Part shown: piece by piece, positions 17,590 through 25,953 of the stretch | Layout: each line of letters opens with the position of its first letter | How positions within the stretch are numbered: the first letter of the stretch is position 1 | Assembly (NCBI RefSeq): GCF_001613305.1 | Contig: NZ_BDCC01000053.1 | Span: 124,001-188,000 of the forward strand | Reading direction: 5' to 3' | From: Nocardia vaccinii NBRC 15922 | GTDB taxonomy: Bacteria; Actinomycetota; Actinomycetes; Mycobacteriales; Mycobacteriaceae | Length of the DNA: 64,000 bases | Made by a program: the position numbers and the translations under genes | Notes under the pieces: generated by a model | What the model saw: only the letters and a program-made list of their open reading frames with translations | Databases searched by the model: none | What the model was told of the DNA's origin: nothing

Positions 17590-18303
17590 TCAATCCTCGG
17601 CGCCGAGGTCGATATCCGACTCGGCGGGTTTCTTCAGCCTGGTGTACCGGGGATCGGTATCCAGACTCTCGTTGATCTCATCGATCAGGTCGACGCCCGG
17701 CAGCAGGGGCGCCAACGGCGGGAGATCCGCCAGCGACGCGAGCCCGATCCGTTCCAGAAACAGCTCGGTCGTGACGTACAGGGTGCCGTTGGTGTCGGGA
17801 TCGGCCCCGGACTCGGCGATGAGCCCGCGGGCGACCAGGGTGCGAATCACACCGTCGACATTCACCCCACGCACGGCGCTGACCCGTGCTCGCGTAACCG
17901 GTTGACGATAGGCGATAACGGCCAGAGTTTCCAAAGCGGCCCGCGTCAGCTTGGACCGCGCACCGTCCAGCAACATGCGTTCGACATACGGCGCGTATTC
18001 GGTCCGGGTGTAGTAACGCCAGCCGTCACCCGCATATCGCAGATCCATACCGCTGCCCTTGGCGGTCAGTTCAGCCGACATCTCCCGCAGTATCCGCGTG
18101 ACGCGTTTCTCACTGTCGCCGAGGGCCGAGGCGAGCAGTTCGACCGATGCCGGTGCGTCGACGACCAGCAGCATCGCCTCGAGCGCCGAGCGGAATTCGT
18201 CCTCGCCGAGCGACTGCGCGCCGAACTGCTCCTCGGCCGCTTCGCCGTCGGTCGCACGATCGACGGCGCCGTCGGCCGCCTCGGTACCCGCTGTCACCGT
18301 CAC
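17590..18303 (-). CDS. scpB: Chromosome segregation/condensation protein ScpB
   Basis: A 237-residue ScpB kleisin-associated subunit of the SMC-ScpAB condensin, with two winged-helix domains. Diagnostic segments are LEAMLLVVDAPASVELLA, ALETLAVIAYRQPVTRARV and VRGVNVDGVIRTLVARGLI. It is acidic at the N-terminus. The GTG start at 18303 overlaps the scpA stop by 4 bp (GTGA). Position corresponds to Rv1710. It works as a dimer on ScpA to regulate the SMC ATPase on the nucleoid. Confidence 0.96.
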   Translation of the reverse strand: MTVTAGTEAADGAVDRATDGEAAEEQFGAQSLGEDEFRSALEAMLLVVDAPASVELLASALGDSEKRVTRILREMSAELTAKGSGMDLRYAGDGWRYYTRTEYAPYVERMLLDGARSKLTRAALETLAVIAYRQPVTRARVSAVRGVNVDGVIRTLVARGLIAESGADPDTNGTLYVTTELFLERIGLASLADLPPLAPLLPGVDLIDEINESLDTDPRYTRLKKPAESDIDLGAED

Positions 18304-19256
18304 CCGTAATCCTCTTCGATAGTCACCGTCTGTGCCGTCTGCGCACCGTCCGTATCACCGATCCAGCTGACCGCCAGGGGCCCCAGCGGATCGGGCTGGT
18401 CGAACTCGATCGTCTTGCCCCGGTACAGCTCCAACAGCGCCAGGAATCTCGCGACGATCTGCACCGGTACCTCGCAGTCGGCACAGATCTCGTGGAACGT
18501 CGTCCAATTGCCCGCTCCGCGTGCTCGCAACATCTCCAGCACCATCGCGGCCTGCTCGGCAACCGAGATCGCGTGGGCATGCAGATGGTCCAGACCCACC
18601 CTCGGCACCGGACGTGGCCGGAACGCCGCCGCGGCGATATCGGCGAAGCCGGCGGCGTCGACCCCCAGCGTAACCTCCGGCAGAAGTTGCAGGTAGCGAT
18701 CCTCCAGCGACACCGCCCGCGGATAACGCCGCAGCGCGGCAGCCTCCAACTCCCCCAGCAACTCGGCGACCTGCTTGAACGCCCGATACTGCAGCAGGCG
18801 CGCGAACAACAGATCGCGCGCCTCGAGCAGTTCCAGATCGTCGGTGTCGGTGACCTCACCCGAGGGCAGCAGACGCGCGGCCTTCAGATCCAGCAGAGTG
18901 GCGGCCACGACGAGGAATTCGGTGGTCAGATCGAGAATCTTGTCCGCGCGCAAGGTGCGGTCAGTGTCTATGCATACCCCCGCACCACCGCCCCGGTCAT
19001 TCAGCGTGGAGGTCAACGCCTTGGTGTACGCGATGAATTCGTCGGTCACCTTGTGCAGCGCGACCTCGGTGACATCGAGCCGCCGCTGGCTGATCAGCTG
19101 CAGAAGCAGATCGAAGGGACCTTCGAAATTGGTCAGGCGCAGGTGGAATACGTTCGTTCTGTCCGGATTGTCGGTGGCCCCGGCGTCTTCGGAGTTCGGG
19201 GTGGCCGCGTCGGGGAGAGCGGGTGGATCCGTAACAGTGGGCAGTTCCGCGGTCAC
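18300..19256 (-). CDS. scpA: Segregation and condensation protein A
   Basis: A 318-residue kleisin. The family N-terminal signature LTNFEGPFDLLLQLISQRRLDVTEV is visible (about residues 40-65), and a C-terminal winged helix at about 225-290 (CEVPVQIVARFLALLELYR). A disordered Asp/Pro-rich leader precedes the kleisin domain. The start was set to GTG 19256 because it overlaps the parA stop by 4 bp, as for other joints in this operon; the open frame extends to 19328 inside parA. It bridges SMC heads together with ScpB. Confidence 0.94.
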   Translation of the reverse strand: MTAELPTVTDPPALPDAATPNSEDAGATDNPDRTNVFHLRLTNFEGPFDLLLQLISQRRLDVTEVALHKVTDEFIAYTKALTSTLNDRGGGAGVCIDTDRTLRADKILDLTTEFLVVAATLLDLKAARLLPSGEVTDTDDLELLEARDLLFARLLQYRAFKQVAELLGELEAAALRRYPRAVSLEDRYLQLLPEVTLGVDAAGFADIAAAAFRPRPVPRVGLDHLHAHAISVAEQAAMVLEMLRARGAGNWTTFHEICADCEVPVQIVARFLALLELYRGKTIEFDQPDPLGPLAVSWIGDTDGAQTAQTVTIEEDYG

Positions 19257-20224
19257 CGGCCCGACCGGTGGATGACTTCCCGTGCCATCGCCCGATACGC
19301 CTCCGCGCCACCGGATTTCGGCGCCCATGTGGTGATCGGCTCACCGGCCACACTCGCGTCCGGGAACCGCACGGTCCGATTGATCACCGTGTCGTACACC
19401 AGATCTCCGAAGACCTCCACCACCCGGGCCATCACCTGCCGCGAATGCAGCAACCGCGCATCGAACATGGTGACTACGATGCCGTACAGGCTCAATCGCT
19501 GGTTCAGCCGGTCCCGCACCTTGTCCACGGTGTCGGTGAGCAGCGCCAGTCCACGCAGCGAGAAGTATTCGCACTCCATCGGAATGACCACACCATCGGC
19601 GCAGGCCAGCGCGTTGACGGTGAGCAGACCCAGCGACGGCTGGCAATCGATGAGGACGTAGTCGTACCGATCGCTCAACGGCGCCAGTGCACGACCGAGG
19701 GTCTGCTCCCGGCCGACCTCGTTGACCAGCTGGATCTCGGCGGCGGACAGATCGATGTTGCTGGGCAGCAGGTCCATCCCGTCGACCTTGGTGGACATCA
19801 GGACATCGTCGACCCCGGCCCGGCCGCCGACGAGCAGATTGTGCACGGTCAGATCCAGATCGTGGTGCGCGACGCCGAGTCCCGCGGACAACGCCCCCTG
19901 CGGATCCAGATCCACCAGCAGTACCTTGCGACCGTACTCGGCCAGCGCGGCACCGAGATTGATGGTCGAGGTGGTCTTGCCGACGCCACCCTTCTGGTTG
20001 CACATCGCGATAACGAGCGCGTCTCCGTGGCGGGACACCGGCGGCGGTTCCGGAATGTCGCGCAACGGGCGTCCGGTCGGTCCCACTTCCGTGCCGTCCG
20101 CCACGATATCTTTCGCCTCCCATAATGTTCGGGCCGCATGCTCTATCCGCGATCCTGATCGGTTGGATGAAAGCGGGTCTGTCGCAGCTCTCCTATGCGG
20201 TTCGTCCGCACCGGCTGTCGTCAT
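19253..20224 (-). CDS. ParA-type ATPase
   Basis: A 323-residue ParA/Soj-like Walker ATPase. The deviant P-loop is CNQKGGVGKTTST (about residues 75-87), with the second motif LLVDLDPQGALSAGLG and IDCQPSLGLLTVNAL. An N-terminal 60-residue leader precedes it. This is the second ParA of mycobacteria-like genomes (Rv1708 position), distinct from the origin-proximal parAB since no parB follows; it heads the scpA-scpB operon, suggesting a role with condensin in nucleoid organisation. The ATG at 20224 has AAGGAG nine bases upstream. Confidence 0.93.
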   Translation of the reverse strand: MTTAGADEPHRRAATDPLSSNRSGSRIEHAARTLWEAKDIVADGTEVGPTGRPLRDIPEPPPVSRHGDALVIAMCNQKGGVGKTTSTINLGAALAEYGRKVLLVDLDPQGALSAGLGVAHHDLDLTVHNLLVGGRAGVDDVLMSTKVDGMDLLPSNIDLSAAEIQLVNEVGREQTLGRALAPLSDRYDYVLIDCQPSLGLLTVNALACADGVVIPMECEYFSLRGLALLTDTVDKVRDRLNQRLSLYGIVVTMFDARLLHSRQVMARVVEVFGDLVYDTVINRTVRFPDASVAGEPITTWAPKSGGAEAYRAMAREVIHRSGR

Positions 20225-20849
20225 ATCCGCTGCTCCTTACAAGTCCTGCATTGCCCCGCCCAGCGCTGCGGGGCCGATCTTCATCAGGGGGTGCCGCGTT
20301 AAGCACTGCCATAGACGCTACCGCTTCGTAGCACAAGACCGCCCTTCCGCCTCTCCGGGAGTTCAGCGTGTCTCCCCCGCCTCGCTCCCCCCGCCTCTCC
20401 GAATCTTCAGCGTGTCGTCAGGTCCTCGCGGACTCGGAGCTTCGGGCCGGCGGTTACGACCGATCACCTTTCGGGCGTCCCCGGTGAGTTACCTATGTGC
20501 ATGCAAAAGAAGTTACCGCAGGTCATGAGCCGATTCCATGCCGTGACCTGGGGGGATTTGGCATTTATTTGTCAAGAATTCGGGTGACGTGCGGGCGGGG
20601 CGCAGAGCGGGTCGATCGGGGCGCCGAACGGACCAGCGACGCGAACGGGCGCGTCGTGCGATCCTTCGACTACATCCGAACCGGACCCGCGCCAACCGAC
20701 CTACCTCGACACTGCCGTCGAGCCTGCCCCTTGGCCGACACGGATCGAATCACGCCAGCACGACCAGCCGCGGCCCTGGTCGGTCAGCGAACGCCCCTAC
20801 TTCACGCCCAGCCCTCGCCGCCGACGGAAAATCAGAGTCCGCTGAATAC
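20225..20849. other. Intergenic region upstream of parA
   Basis: 625 bp without a credible gene. It holds the parA promoter region (the AAGGAG site is at 20231-20236 on the minus strand), the dispersed repeat described separately, and from about 20580 GC-rich sequence that is probably the decayed upstream part of the AraC-type gene. Open frames here have no starts or codon character that I trust. Confidence 0.4.
20347..20497 (+). repeat. Dispersed repeat, left copies
   Basis: A sequence beginning CGCCTCTCCGA, then TTCAGCGTGTCG and TCGGGCCGGC, and ending GGTGAGTTACC (20391-20497), related along its length to units at 38.7-38.9 kb. A shortened copy of its first 26 bases lies just before it (20347-20372). 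Non-coding. It marks the left edge of the accessory segment. Confidence 0.6.
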
Positions 20850-21086
20850 ATGACAATCCGGCAACTACGCGACACCGACACCCCGATCCCGGTCATTGCC
20901 CGACAGGCCAGCTATGCATCCGAATTCGCGTTCGCCCACGCGTTCAAGAGCGAATTCGGCTGCCCACCAGGCCGATTCCGAAAGCAAACCCCTCCAGCCC
21001 AACCATCGGAAAGAAGCCCGGAACCATCGACCGACCCGCGCGCTCCTGCACATGCCGCCACCTGCACCACCAAATCCGAAAGATAG
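20850..21086 (+). pseudogene. AraC-family regulator, C-terminal remnant
   Basis: Only the second helix-turn-helix of an AraC/XylS-type regulator remains: IRQLRDTDTPIPVIARQASY followed by ASEFAFAHAFKSEFGCPPGRFR, where family members read LLRETDRPIAEIARRVGY and SEFAFSRAFKRxFGxSPGRYR. The effector domain and first DNA-binding helices are missing; upstream sequence in the same frame is not recognisable. The tail is Pro/Ser-rich. Clearly a broken gene at the left edge of the accessory segment. Confidence 0.65.
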
Positions 21087-21161
21087 ACCCGAACACGCCG
21101 ACCCTGGGAAACCGCATCAAAACTTTCGGAACCCACGTCGATGATCGGCCTATCCGAAAAG

Positions 21162-21275
21162 TCAACCCGGGCCGGACACCAGCAGTTCGTCCTGGATTTG
21201 CCTGGGCGTGATCTTGGGGTAGGTGTACTCGCTGACTTCGCCTGTGGGCAATTCAGCTGCGGCGAACATCTTCAT
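21162..21275 (-). CDS. Possible 37-aa ORF, unknown
   Basis: A short minus-strand frame with two nearby ATGs (21275, 21269) encoding a mildly acidic peptide (ELPTGEVSEYTYPKITPRQI inside). No strong ribosome-binding site. It lies in a 360-bp stretch between the AraC remnant and the MBL gene that otherwise holds only unrecognised sequence, perhaps the debris of an older gene. Confidence 0.2.
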   Translation of the reverse strand: MKMFAAAELPTGEVSEYTYPKITPRQIQDELLVSGPG

Positions 21276-21449
21276 GCCTTCGCGTTCATACCTTCGTGCG
21301 CTGCGCGGTGGAACGCACCGCCATGCCGAGGCATGAAACGTTGATGCCGGAGCCAGCGATCAGGGTTGCCGTGGAGCTGAACTGCCCGCTTCCGGTCCAT
21401 TCGTGTGACCGGTCGGGCCACGCGGTATCCGAACCACCGCTCACTGATG

Positions 21450-22250
21450 TTATTGATCTGCAAGCCTGACATTTGAGAGTCGCGCATATGCGTCCGGGTC
21501 ATGCGAGCTGAAGATAGTGACGTTGCTGTGCTGTTCGGAGTTGAGTTGGATCAGGCGACGGATGTTGGCTTGACGCGCACTGCGGATAGCGGTGCCCATC
21601 AGGTCGTATGTCCGTGTGAGGGCCGACGATATGGGATTTCGTGGATCGATTTCATGTCCGGCCAGGAATGAATCACCCGCGTGCAGCAGCCAGCCGTGGC
21701 CGGTGTCGACCGCAACGCCCGCGTGGCCTCTGGTGTGTCCGAATAGTGGCACAACGAGAATTTCCGGCGGCAGGCCGTCGAGGTCACGGACGGCTTCGAA
21801 ACCGAACCATCGCTCGCAGCCCTCCTCGTTCACGGCCCATTTCGGACCGTATGCCCATTCGGCCTGGCGGTACCGGAAGCGATCATAGAGCCGACGTGAT
21901 GTCATCGCCGCCCGGAATTCGGGGCCGTGCACGTGGACAGTTGCCTCAGGGAAGTCGGCGATGCCGCCGGCGTGGTCGAAGTCGAGGTGGGTGAGTATGA
22001 CGTGCCGGACATCTGCGGCCGTGTATCCCAGTGACTTCAGTTGACACACCGCGGTTTCATGCTCTAGCAGGGCCGCCCCGAATCGCCCGAGCCCTAGTAC
22101 TTGCTTCGAATGACGGATAGCCTGCAACCCGTAGCCCGAGTCCACCAACACCAGGTAGTCGGCCATCTCGATCAGCAGACAATGGCCTACAAGCTGCCGT
22201 CGAAACGGGGGCAGACGAAATGTCGCGCAGTTGAGATGATGAACTTTCAT
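21450..22250 (-). CDS. MBL-fold metallohydrolase, lactonase-like
   Basis: A 266-residue metallo-beta-lactamase-fold hydrolase. The metal motif HxxxDH is seen as THLDFDHAGG (about residues 82-91), with further ligands in GHTRGHAGV (His), HAGDSFL (Asp) and the C-terminal SSHDPDAY (His). The pattern matches the N-acyl-homoserine-lactone lactonase branch, which opens lactone rings in a dinuclear zinc site; other lactones or thioesters are possible. Start at 22250 with GAGG eleven bases upstream; the in-frame extension to 22376 is rejected. No signal peptide. Its left neighbour is degenerate sequence. Confidence 0.85.
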   Translation of the reverse strand: MKVHHLNCATFRLPPFRRQLVGHCLLIEMADYLVLVDSGYGLQAIRHSKQVLGLGRFGAALLEHETAVCQLKSLGYTAADVRHVILTHLDFDHAGGIADFPEATVHVHGPEFRAAMTSRRLYDRFRYRQAEWAYGPKWAVNEEGCERWFGFEAVRDLDGLPPEILVVPLFGHTRGHAGVAVDTGHGWLLHAGDSFLAGHEIDPRNPISSALTRTYDLMGTAIRSARQANIRRLIQLNSEQHSNVTIFSSHDPDAYARLSNVRLADQ

Positions 22251-22274
22251 CGATACAAATCCTCGAGATTGATC

Positions 22275-22451
22275 TGGTCTGCGCAAGGTCGACCTGGAAT
22301 ACGACACCCAGGTCAACCAGCTACGCGCGGAGGTCGAACAAGCGACTGCCGACCTGAAACCTACCGCATCCTGCACCGACTACCGACGATGGCAGCCTTC
22401 GAGGAAACCATCACCGCTGCAATCGGATTGCATTTCCACCGACTCCGCTGA
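22275..22451 (+). pseudogene. Short gene remnant with frameshift
   Basis: Two adjoining open segments look like one C-terminus split by a lost base: RKVDLEYDTQVNQLRAEVEQ then, in the next frame, TYRILHRLPTMAAFEETITA ending at a stop near 22451. The shift falls at the A-run around 22352. The heptad-like helical character suggests the tail of a regulator (MerR-like is one guess), but I do not recognise the family. No start codon. Confidence 0.3.
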
Positions 22452-22536
22452 ACAGGCCCCTGTGTCGGCACCGAGGTTTCGGTGGCACATGTGCGGCGGG
22501 TGGCGATACCTGTCGACGGCAGTCAGGGTCTGCGAT

Positions 22537-23442
22537 TCAGGCCAGATGCCGGCGCAGGAATTCCAACTGGGCGGCGACGGCCGGCTCGTATTGGTCGAGC
22601 AGGGCCGCGTAGTGGCCGCCCGGGAATCGTACGAGCTCTCCCCGCGGTGCTCGATGTGCGGCCTGGATCGCCGGCTCGGCGTAGGCAACGCCGTCGTCGT
22701 CGAAGGCCACAACGAGCAGAGGGCACTCGATCTGCGGTGCACTACGCGCCGGCCGGCTCAGAGCGGTGGCGAGAGCCGATCGGGCCGCGACTTCCTGGCG
22801 CCATTCCGGATATTTGTTGCCAGGGTTGAGCGCTCGGTCACCGTTGCGTGAATCGGGCATGGTGAGCGCGGACGCCGTGCCGTGTTCTCCGTTGAGTGCC
22901 ACCAACCGTGGATCGCGGCCCAGCAGGGCACCGCTCGCATCCTTGACGGCTCTCCACACCATGCCGTTGAGTTCCGACAGCGTGGTATCCCCCTGACGCA
23001 GGGCGATCCGACCGGATGCCGGCCCATCGGCCAGTGGAGCCACGGCCATCGCCGCAGCAAGCCGATGGTCGCGCGAGGCAAGGCGGAAGATGTAGCCGCC
23101 CGAGAGGGAAAAGCCCCAGATCGCAATTTTGTCCCGGTTCACCTCGGGCAACGTGGTCGCGAATTCGATTGCCGCCCGCCAGTCGGCCAACTGTCGATCG
23201 ATATAGACCACCTGGCGTGGTTCGCCATCGCTTTCCCCCATATGCCGAAAGTCGAACGCAAGCACTGAGAAACCCGCATCCTGGAATCGAGTCGCAAATG
23301 GATCCGTCGCCGGCTCCTTCGTCACACCCAGACCTCCGGCCATGACAACGCATGCACCGTTATCACCCGGATAGTGCCACGCGACACATTCCACGCCGCC
23401 GCTGGAGGATCGAACCTTCGTCCGCCTCATTGTGGTGGTCAT
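22537..23442 (-). CDS. Alpha/beta hydrolase (paralogue of the gene at 25950)
   Basis: A 301-residue alpha/beta hydrolase of the dienelactone-hydrolase/S9-like type. Strand and oxyanion region: VVMAGGLGVTKE; DFRHMGESDG; nucleophile IWGFSLSGGYIF (Ser about 111); acid probably VVAFDDDGVAY; His in FPGGHYAAL. The start at 23442 has GAGAGG at good spacing; GTG/ATG further upstream is possible. It is very similar throughout to the hydrolase at 25950-26918, so the two are recent paralogues. It is divergent from a MarR remnant with a 14-bp palindrome between them, suggesting MarR-type control in the past. Confidence 0.85.
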   Translation of the reverse strand: MTTTMRRTKVRSSSGGVECVAWHYPGDNGACVVMAGGLGVTKEPATDPFATRFQDAGFSVLAFDFRHMGESDGEPRQVVYIDRQLADWRAAIEFATTLPEVNRDKIAIWGFSLSGGYIFRLASRDHRLAAAMAVAPLADGPASGRIALRQGDTTLSELNGMVWRAVKDASGALLGRDPRLVALNGEHGTASALTMPDSRNGDRALNPGNKYPEWRQEVAARSALATALSRPARSAPQIECPLLVVAFDDDGVAYAEPAIQAAHRAPRGELVRFPGGHYAALLDQYEPAVAAQLEFLRRHLA

Positions 23443-23474
23443 CTTTACCTCTCTCGACGCAGTGGTCATCGAAA

Positions 23475-23488
23475 TCGAATCGATTCGA
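23475..23488. promoter_or_regulatory. 14-bp palindrome, probable MarR operator
   Basis: Perfect palindrome TCGAATCGATTCGA in the 88-bp gap between the divergent hydrolase (start 23442) and the truncated MarR gene (start 23531). MarR regulators typically bind such sites in divergent promoters, so this is the likely operator. Confidence 0.55.
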
Positions 23489-23530
23489 AGCCATTTCTGA
23501 CACCTATGACCAACTTGCTACTGCTGATGT

Positions 23531-23692
23531 GTGCCGAATCAGTTGCTGGACGATCGAGTGATGTTCCTGCTGTCCCAGATCGGCTATCACGTCTCGCGCA
23601 GGTTCACGACGCGGCTTGCCCCGCTCGGACTCGACCCCGCACACTTCGGGATCCTCGGCCATCTCGCCGCCGCCGGTCCGCCATCGGTGGGG
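23531..23692 (+). pseudogene. MarR-family regulator, N-terminal remnant
   Basis: The first ~54 residues of a MarR-type regulator: LLDDRVMFLLSQIGYHVSRR, then LAPLGLDPAHFGILGHLAAA. Homology stops at GPPSVG near 23690, before the recognition helix, after which a few unrelated codons lead to a stop at 23731. A GTG start at 23531 fits. The winged helix and C-terminal dimer helix are missing, so it cannot bind DNA. The break coincides with the end of the DUF4345 gene coming from the other strand. Confidence 0.6.
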
Positions 23693-23731
23693 TACACCGA
23701 TTCGGCTGCGCTTCAGCAATCGAGACGGTAG

Positions 23732-24142
23732 CTATCGCGTCAGTTCTGCCAGATCCGCGCGTGCCGCACGCCCCGTGACCTTCTGCAGCAGCGGGGTATA
23801 GATCAGTGGCGTGGCCAGTTCCACGACGATCATGGCGGTATAGAACCAGTGCGGCCACCCGACGTAGGCGACGGTCAGCAACCGCACCAGCCCGCCGACG
23901 AAGAACACGAGCATCAGCAGGTGGACCAGGCCAGCGTGCCGGCGCAGATCCCGTGCGGCCCACACACAGGCGATACCGTAGCCGAGGAACAACACCATCG
24001 AGAACCGCATGTCGCCGTCCAGCGTGGCGTTCGGGGTATTCGCCCCGATGATCGTGCCCGGCCCGATCAGGATGTGCGCCAACGCGATCAGTGCACAGGC
24101 GATACCGAAAATGATGAGATACCAACGCAATACGGTCTTCAC
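23732..24142 (-). CDS. DUF4345-like membrane protein
   Basis: A 136-residue protein with four predicted membrane helices (about residues 3-22, 45-63, 72-92 and 98-118). The arrangement and motifs (HILIGPGTIIG, FLGYGIACVWAARDLR, HWFYTAMIVVE) match the DUF4345 family of unknown function. GTG at 24142 was chosen because GAAGGAGG lies five bases upstream; the earlier frame start at 24163 would include this site as codons. Single gene on its strand; a degenerate open frame precedes it. Confidence 0.75.
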   Translation of the reverse strand: MKTVLRWYLIIFGIACALIALAHILIGPGTIIGANTPNATLDGDMRFSMVLFLGYGIACVWAARDLRRHAGLVHLLMLVFFVGGLVRLLTVAYVGWPHWFYTAMIVVELATPLIYTPLLQKVTGRAARADLAELTR

Positions 24143-24163
24143 AACCGCCTCCTTCTCACGCAA

Positions 24164-24439
24164 CCCGGAGCTTGGACCGGTTCGCTGTCTCCGAGGTGGG
24201 TCACCGCCGCCCGACCGGATCCGGTGATATCAGCGGCCGCCGTCGAGCTGACGAAACCCTCGTGCGTAAACGGCAAATCAGCCAGATTCGGCTGCCTGTC
24301 GACACTTTCCGCAACTTTCGTGATCTGCAGGTCGCCGTTCGAATTCGTGTTACCGGCGACGCCCGGATCTTGCCACTTCGCGATCAGACCAATAGGCGTC
24401 CCCCGCTGCCAATTCCGGCACTACTCTGCCGTTGCGGCA
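24164..24439 (-). other. Startless open frame, possible 3' gene remnant
   Basis: Between the DUF4345 and DUF1772 genes the minus strand carries about 88 open codons with protein-like composition (for example QITKVAESVDRQPNLADLPF) that end at a TGA overlapping the DUF4345 start. There is no start codon and I do not recognise the family. It may be the 3' remainder of a deleted gene. Confidence 0.25.
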
Positions 24440-24925
24440 TCATGCCTTATCGGTTTGTCGACGGCCCGAGACCGCGAGCACATTCAAACATACGAATGCG
24501 ACGGTGGCGGCGATGGTGCGGATCGCGTGCGCGACCTGCCAGTGATCTCGTTGAACAGCCCAGTCCGCTGGGGGCGCCCCGACGGTCCACCGACCTTCCG
24601 CGGCGGTGATCTGAACGTTGATCGCTGAGGAGATAGCGAACACGGTCAACAACAGCATCAACGCGGACAGCGCCCACCACTTGGCTGCCCCCGGCCGCCG
24701 GATCGTGACGACCACCGAGAGCGTCGCGCACAGCATCGCGGGAATCAATGTTGCACCGGAAAGCCATGGGATCCCGATGAGATTGATCTGCGCTACCTGC
24801 GTGTACACCGAGCCATCGAAGCGCCGCAACTCCAATTCGAGGACAAGCAGGGTGAGCAGAGAGCCTGCATAGAGACCGGCGAACACTGGCCCGGCGAACC
24901 GGGCAACCTTGGCGGCAGGACCCAT
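24440..24925 (-). CDS. DUF1772/anthrone-oxygenase-like membrane protein
   Basis: A 161-residue membrane protein with four predicted helices: FAGPVFAGLYAGSLLTLLVL, IPWLSGATLIPAMLCATLSV, WWALSALMLLLTVFAISSAI and a C-terminal helix near TIAATVAFVCLNVLAV. Layout and the basic loop RDHWQVAHAIRT resemble DUF1772 (anthrone-oxygenase-like) proteins, whose biochemistry is largely unknown. The start at 24925 has AGGAG nine bases upstream; the frame upstream to 25021 is AT-rich and not coding-like. Direct repeats in the promoter region suggest regulation. Confidence 0.7.
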   Translation of the reverse strand: MGPAAKVARFAGPVFAGLYAGSLLTLLVLELELRRFDGSVYTQVAQINLIGIPWLSGATLIPAMLCATLSVVVTIRRPGAAKWWALSALMLLLTVFAISSAINVQITAAEGRWTVGAPPADWAVQRDHWQVAHAIRTIAATVAFVCLNVLAVSGRRQTDKA

Positions 24926-24981
24926 GACGCTGATACTCCTTACTGGGCAACCGATGCCGGCGAGCCGGTCAAATAATGTGA

Positions 24982-25005
24982 ATTCAATATTATATGTATT
25001 CAATA
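24982..25005. promoter_or_regulatory. AT-rich promoter region with direct repeats
   Basis: Two copies of ATTCAATA at 24982-24989 and 24998-25005, 16 bp apart, within a markedly AT-rich stretch about 60 bp upstream of the DUF1772-like gene. Likely promoter with a regulator site; the regulator is unknown. Confidence 0.35.
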
Positions 25006-25062
25006 GCATCACTCGTGGCACATGGAACTCGGTCGGGCCCCAGCGTCGACGACACGTTCACC

Positions 25063-25953
25063 TCACGCTGGCCCGGATGTTCCGCGCGGCGGCTCGGTTG
25101 TGCGGAACAGGTCAGCGAACTCCCGGATGATCCGGGCGAGTCTCGCTGGTTGGTCGAGTGGGATGAGCGTGTAACTATCTGCTACCTCGATCAACTGTGC
25201 GCGGGGAAGGACTTCGGCGAGACGTTTGCCGTGTTCGGGTGGCATTACGCGGTCGTCGGCCGCCCAAACCACAAGGGCGGGGCGATCGAAACTCGGCAGA
25301 TACTCGGCCGAGGCGAGCAAGAAGCTCGTATCCGCCGCCGCGGCTCGCAGCATTCGCACTGCGTCGCGACGGATCTCCGGCTGAGTCAAGGTCGGCTTCA
25401 TCCAACCGGCGACCGTTGCGTCTCCGCGTTTGGTCAGCCACCCGAACGCGAGCCGGCTGCGCCGCATGATGCGAAGCCGCATCTGCTGCATGAAGAGCCC
25501 GAACAACGCTGGCGAGAGCTTTCCAGTGAGCATGAGCAGCTTGCCGGTCAGCCCGGGAGGGAAGTTGTCGAACGCCTCGCACGAGACGAGTACGACCCGC
25601 CCCACGCGTTGTCGCGCGAGCGCGGTGCCATCGCCCATCAGTAGCTGGACAAGCGCGCCGCCGGTGTCATTGCCGACGAGGGTCACGTCGTACAGGTCGA
25701 GGCGGTCGAGGAATTCCGCGACCAGCTGGGCTATCGCGGGCAAAGACAGATCGGCGTCGGCGTGCATCCCGTGCCGATGCGCGCCGAGCGGCAATGTCGG
25801 CGCCACACATCGGTGGTCGACGGACAGTTCGGCAATTGGTCCGTCCCACAGCGAAGCGTCCATCATCAACCCATGCAGCAGCACAATTGTGGGGCCGTCA
25901 CCGCCGGTGTCTTGGTAGTCGACAGTCCCTGCGGACAGCTCGATCTGCTTCAT
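25063..25953 (-). CDS. Alpha/beta hydrolase, Asp-nucleophile type
   Basis: A 296-residue alpha/beta hydrolase of the haloalkane dehalogenase/epoxide hydrolase branch: LLHGLMMDASLWD (oxyanion HG), nucleophile VGNDTGGALVQ (Asp about residue 96), cap helices, VVWAADDRVMPPEH (acid). Where the catalytic His should be the sequence reads VADSYTLIPLDQP, so the His appears replaced, as in a recognisable subset of this family; activity is therefore uncertain. The ATG at 25953 overlaps the stop of the upstream hydrolase by 4 bp, implying translational coupling of two different hydrolases. Confidence 0.83.
   Translation of the reverse strand: MKQIELSAGTVDYQDTGGDGPTIVLLHGLMMDASLWDGPIAELSVDHRCVAPTLPLGAHRHGMHADADLSLPAIAQLVAEFLDRLDLYDVTLVGNDTGGALVQLLMGDGTALARQRVGRVVLVSCEAFDNFPPGLTGKLLMLTGKLSPALFGLFMQQMRLRIMRRSRLAFGWLTKRGDATVAGWMKPTLTQPEIRRDAVRMLRAAAADTSFLLASAEYLPSFDRPALVVWAADDRVMPPEHGKRLAEVLPRAQLIEVADSYTLIPLDQPARLARIIREFADLFRTTEPPRGTSGPA

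Noticed and set aside
16054..18309. A 751-codon plus-strand open frame opposite rluB and scpB
   Set aside because: It is antisense to two certain genes; the absence of stops follows from high GC and the repeat tract.
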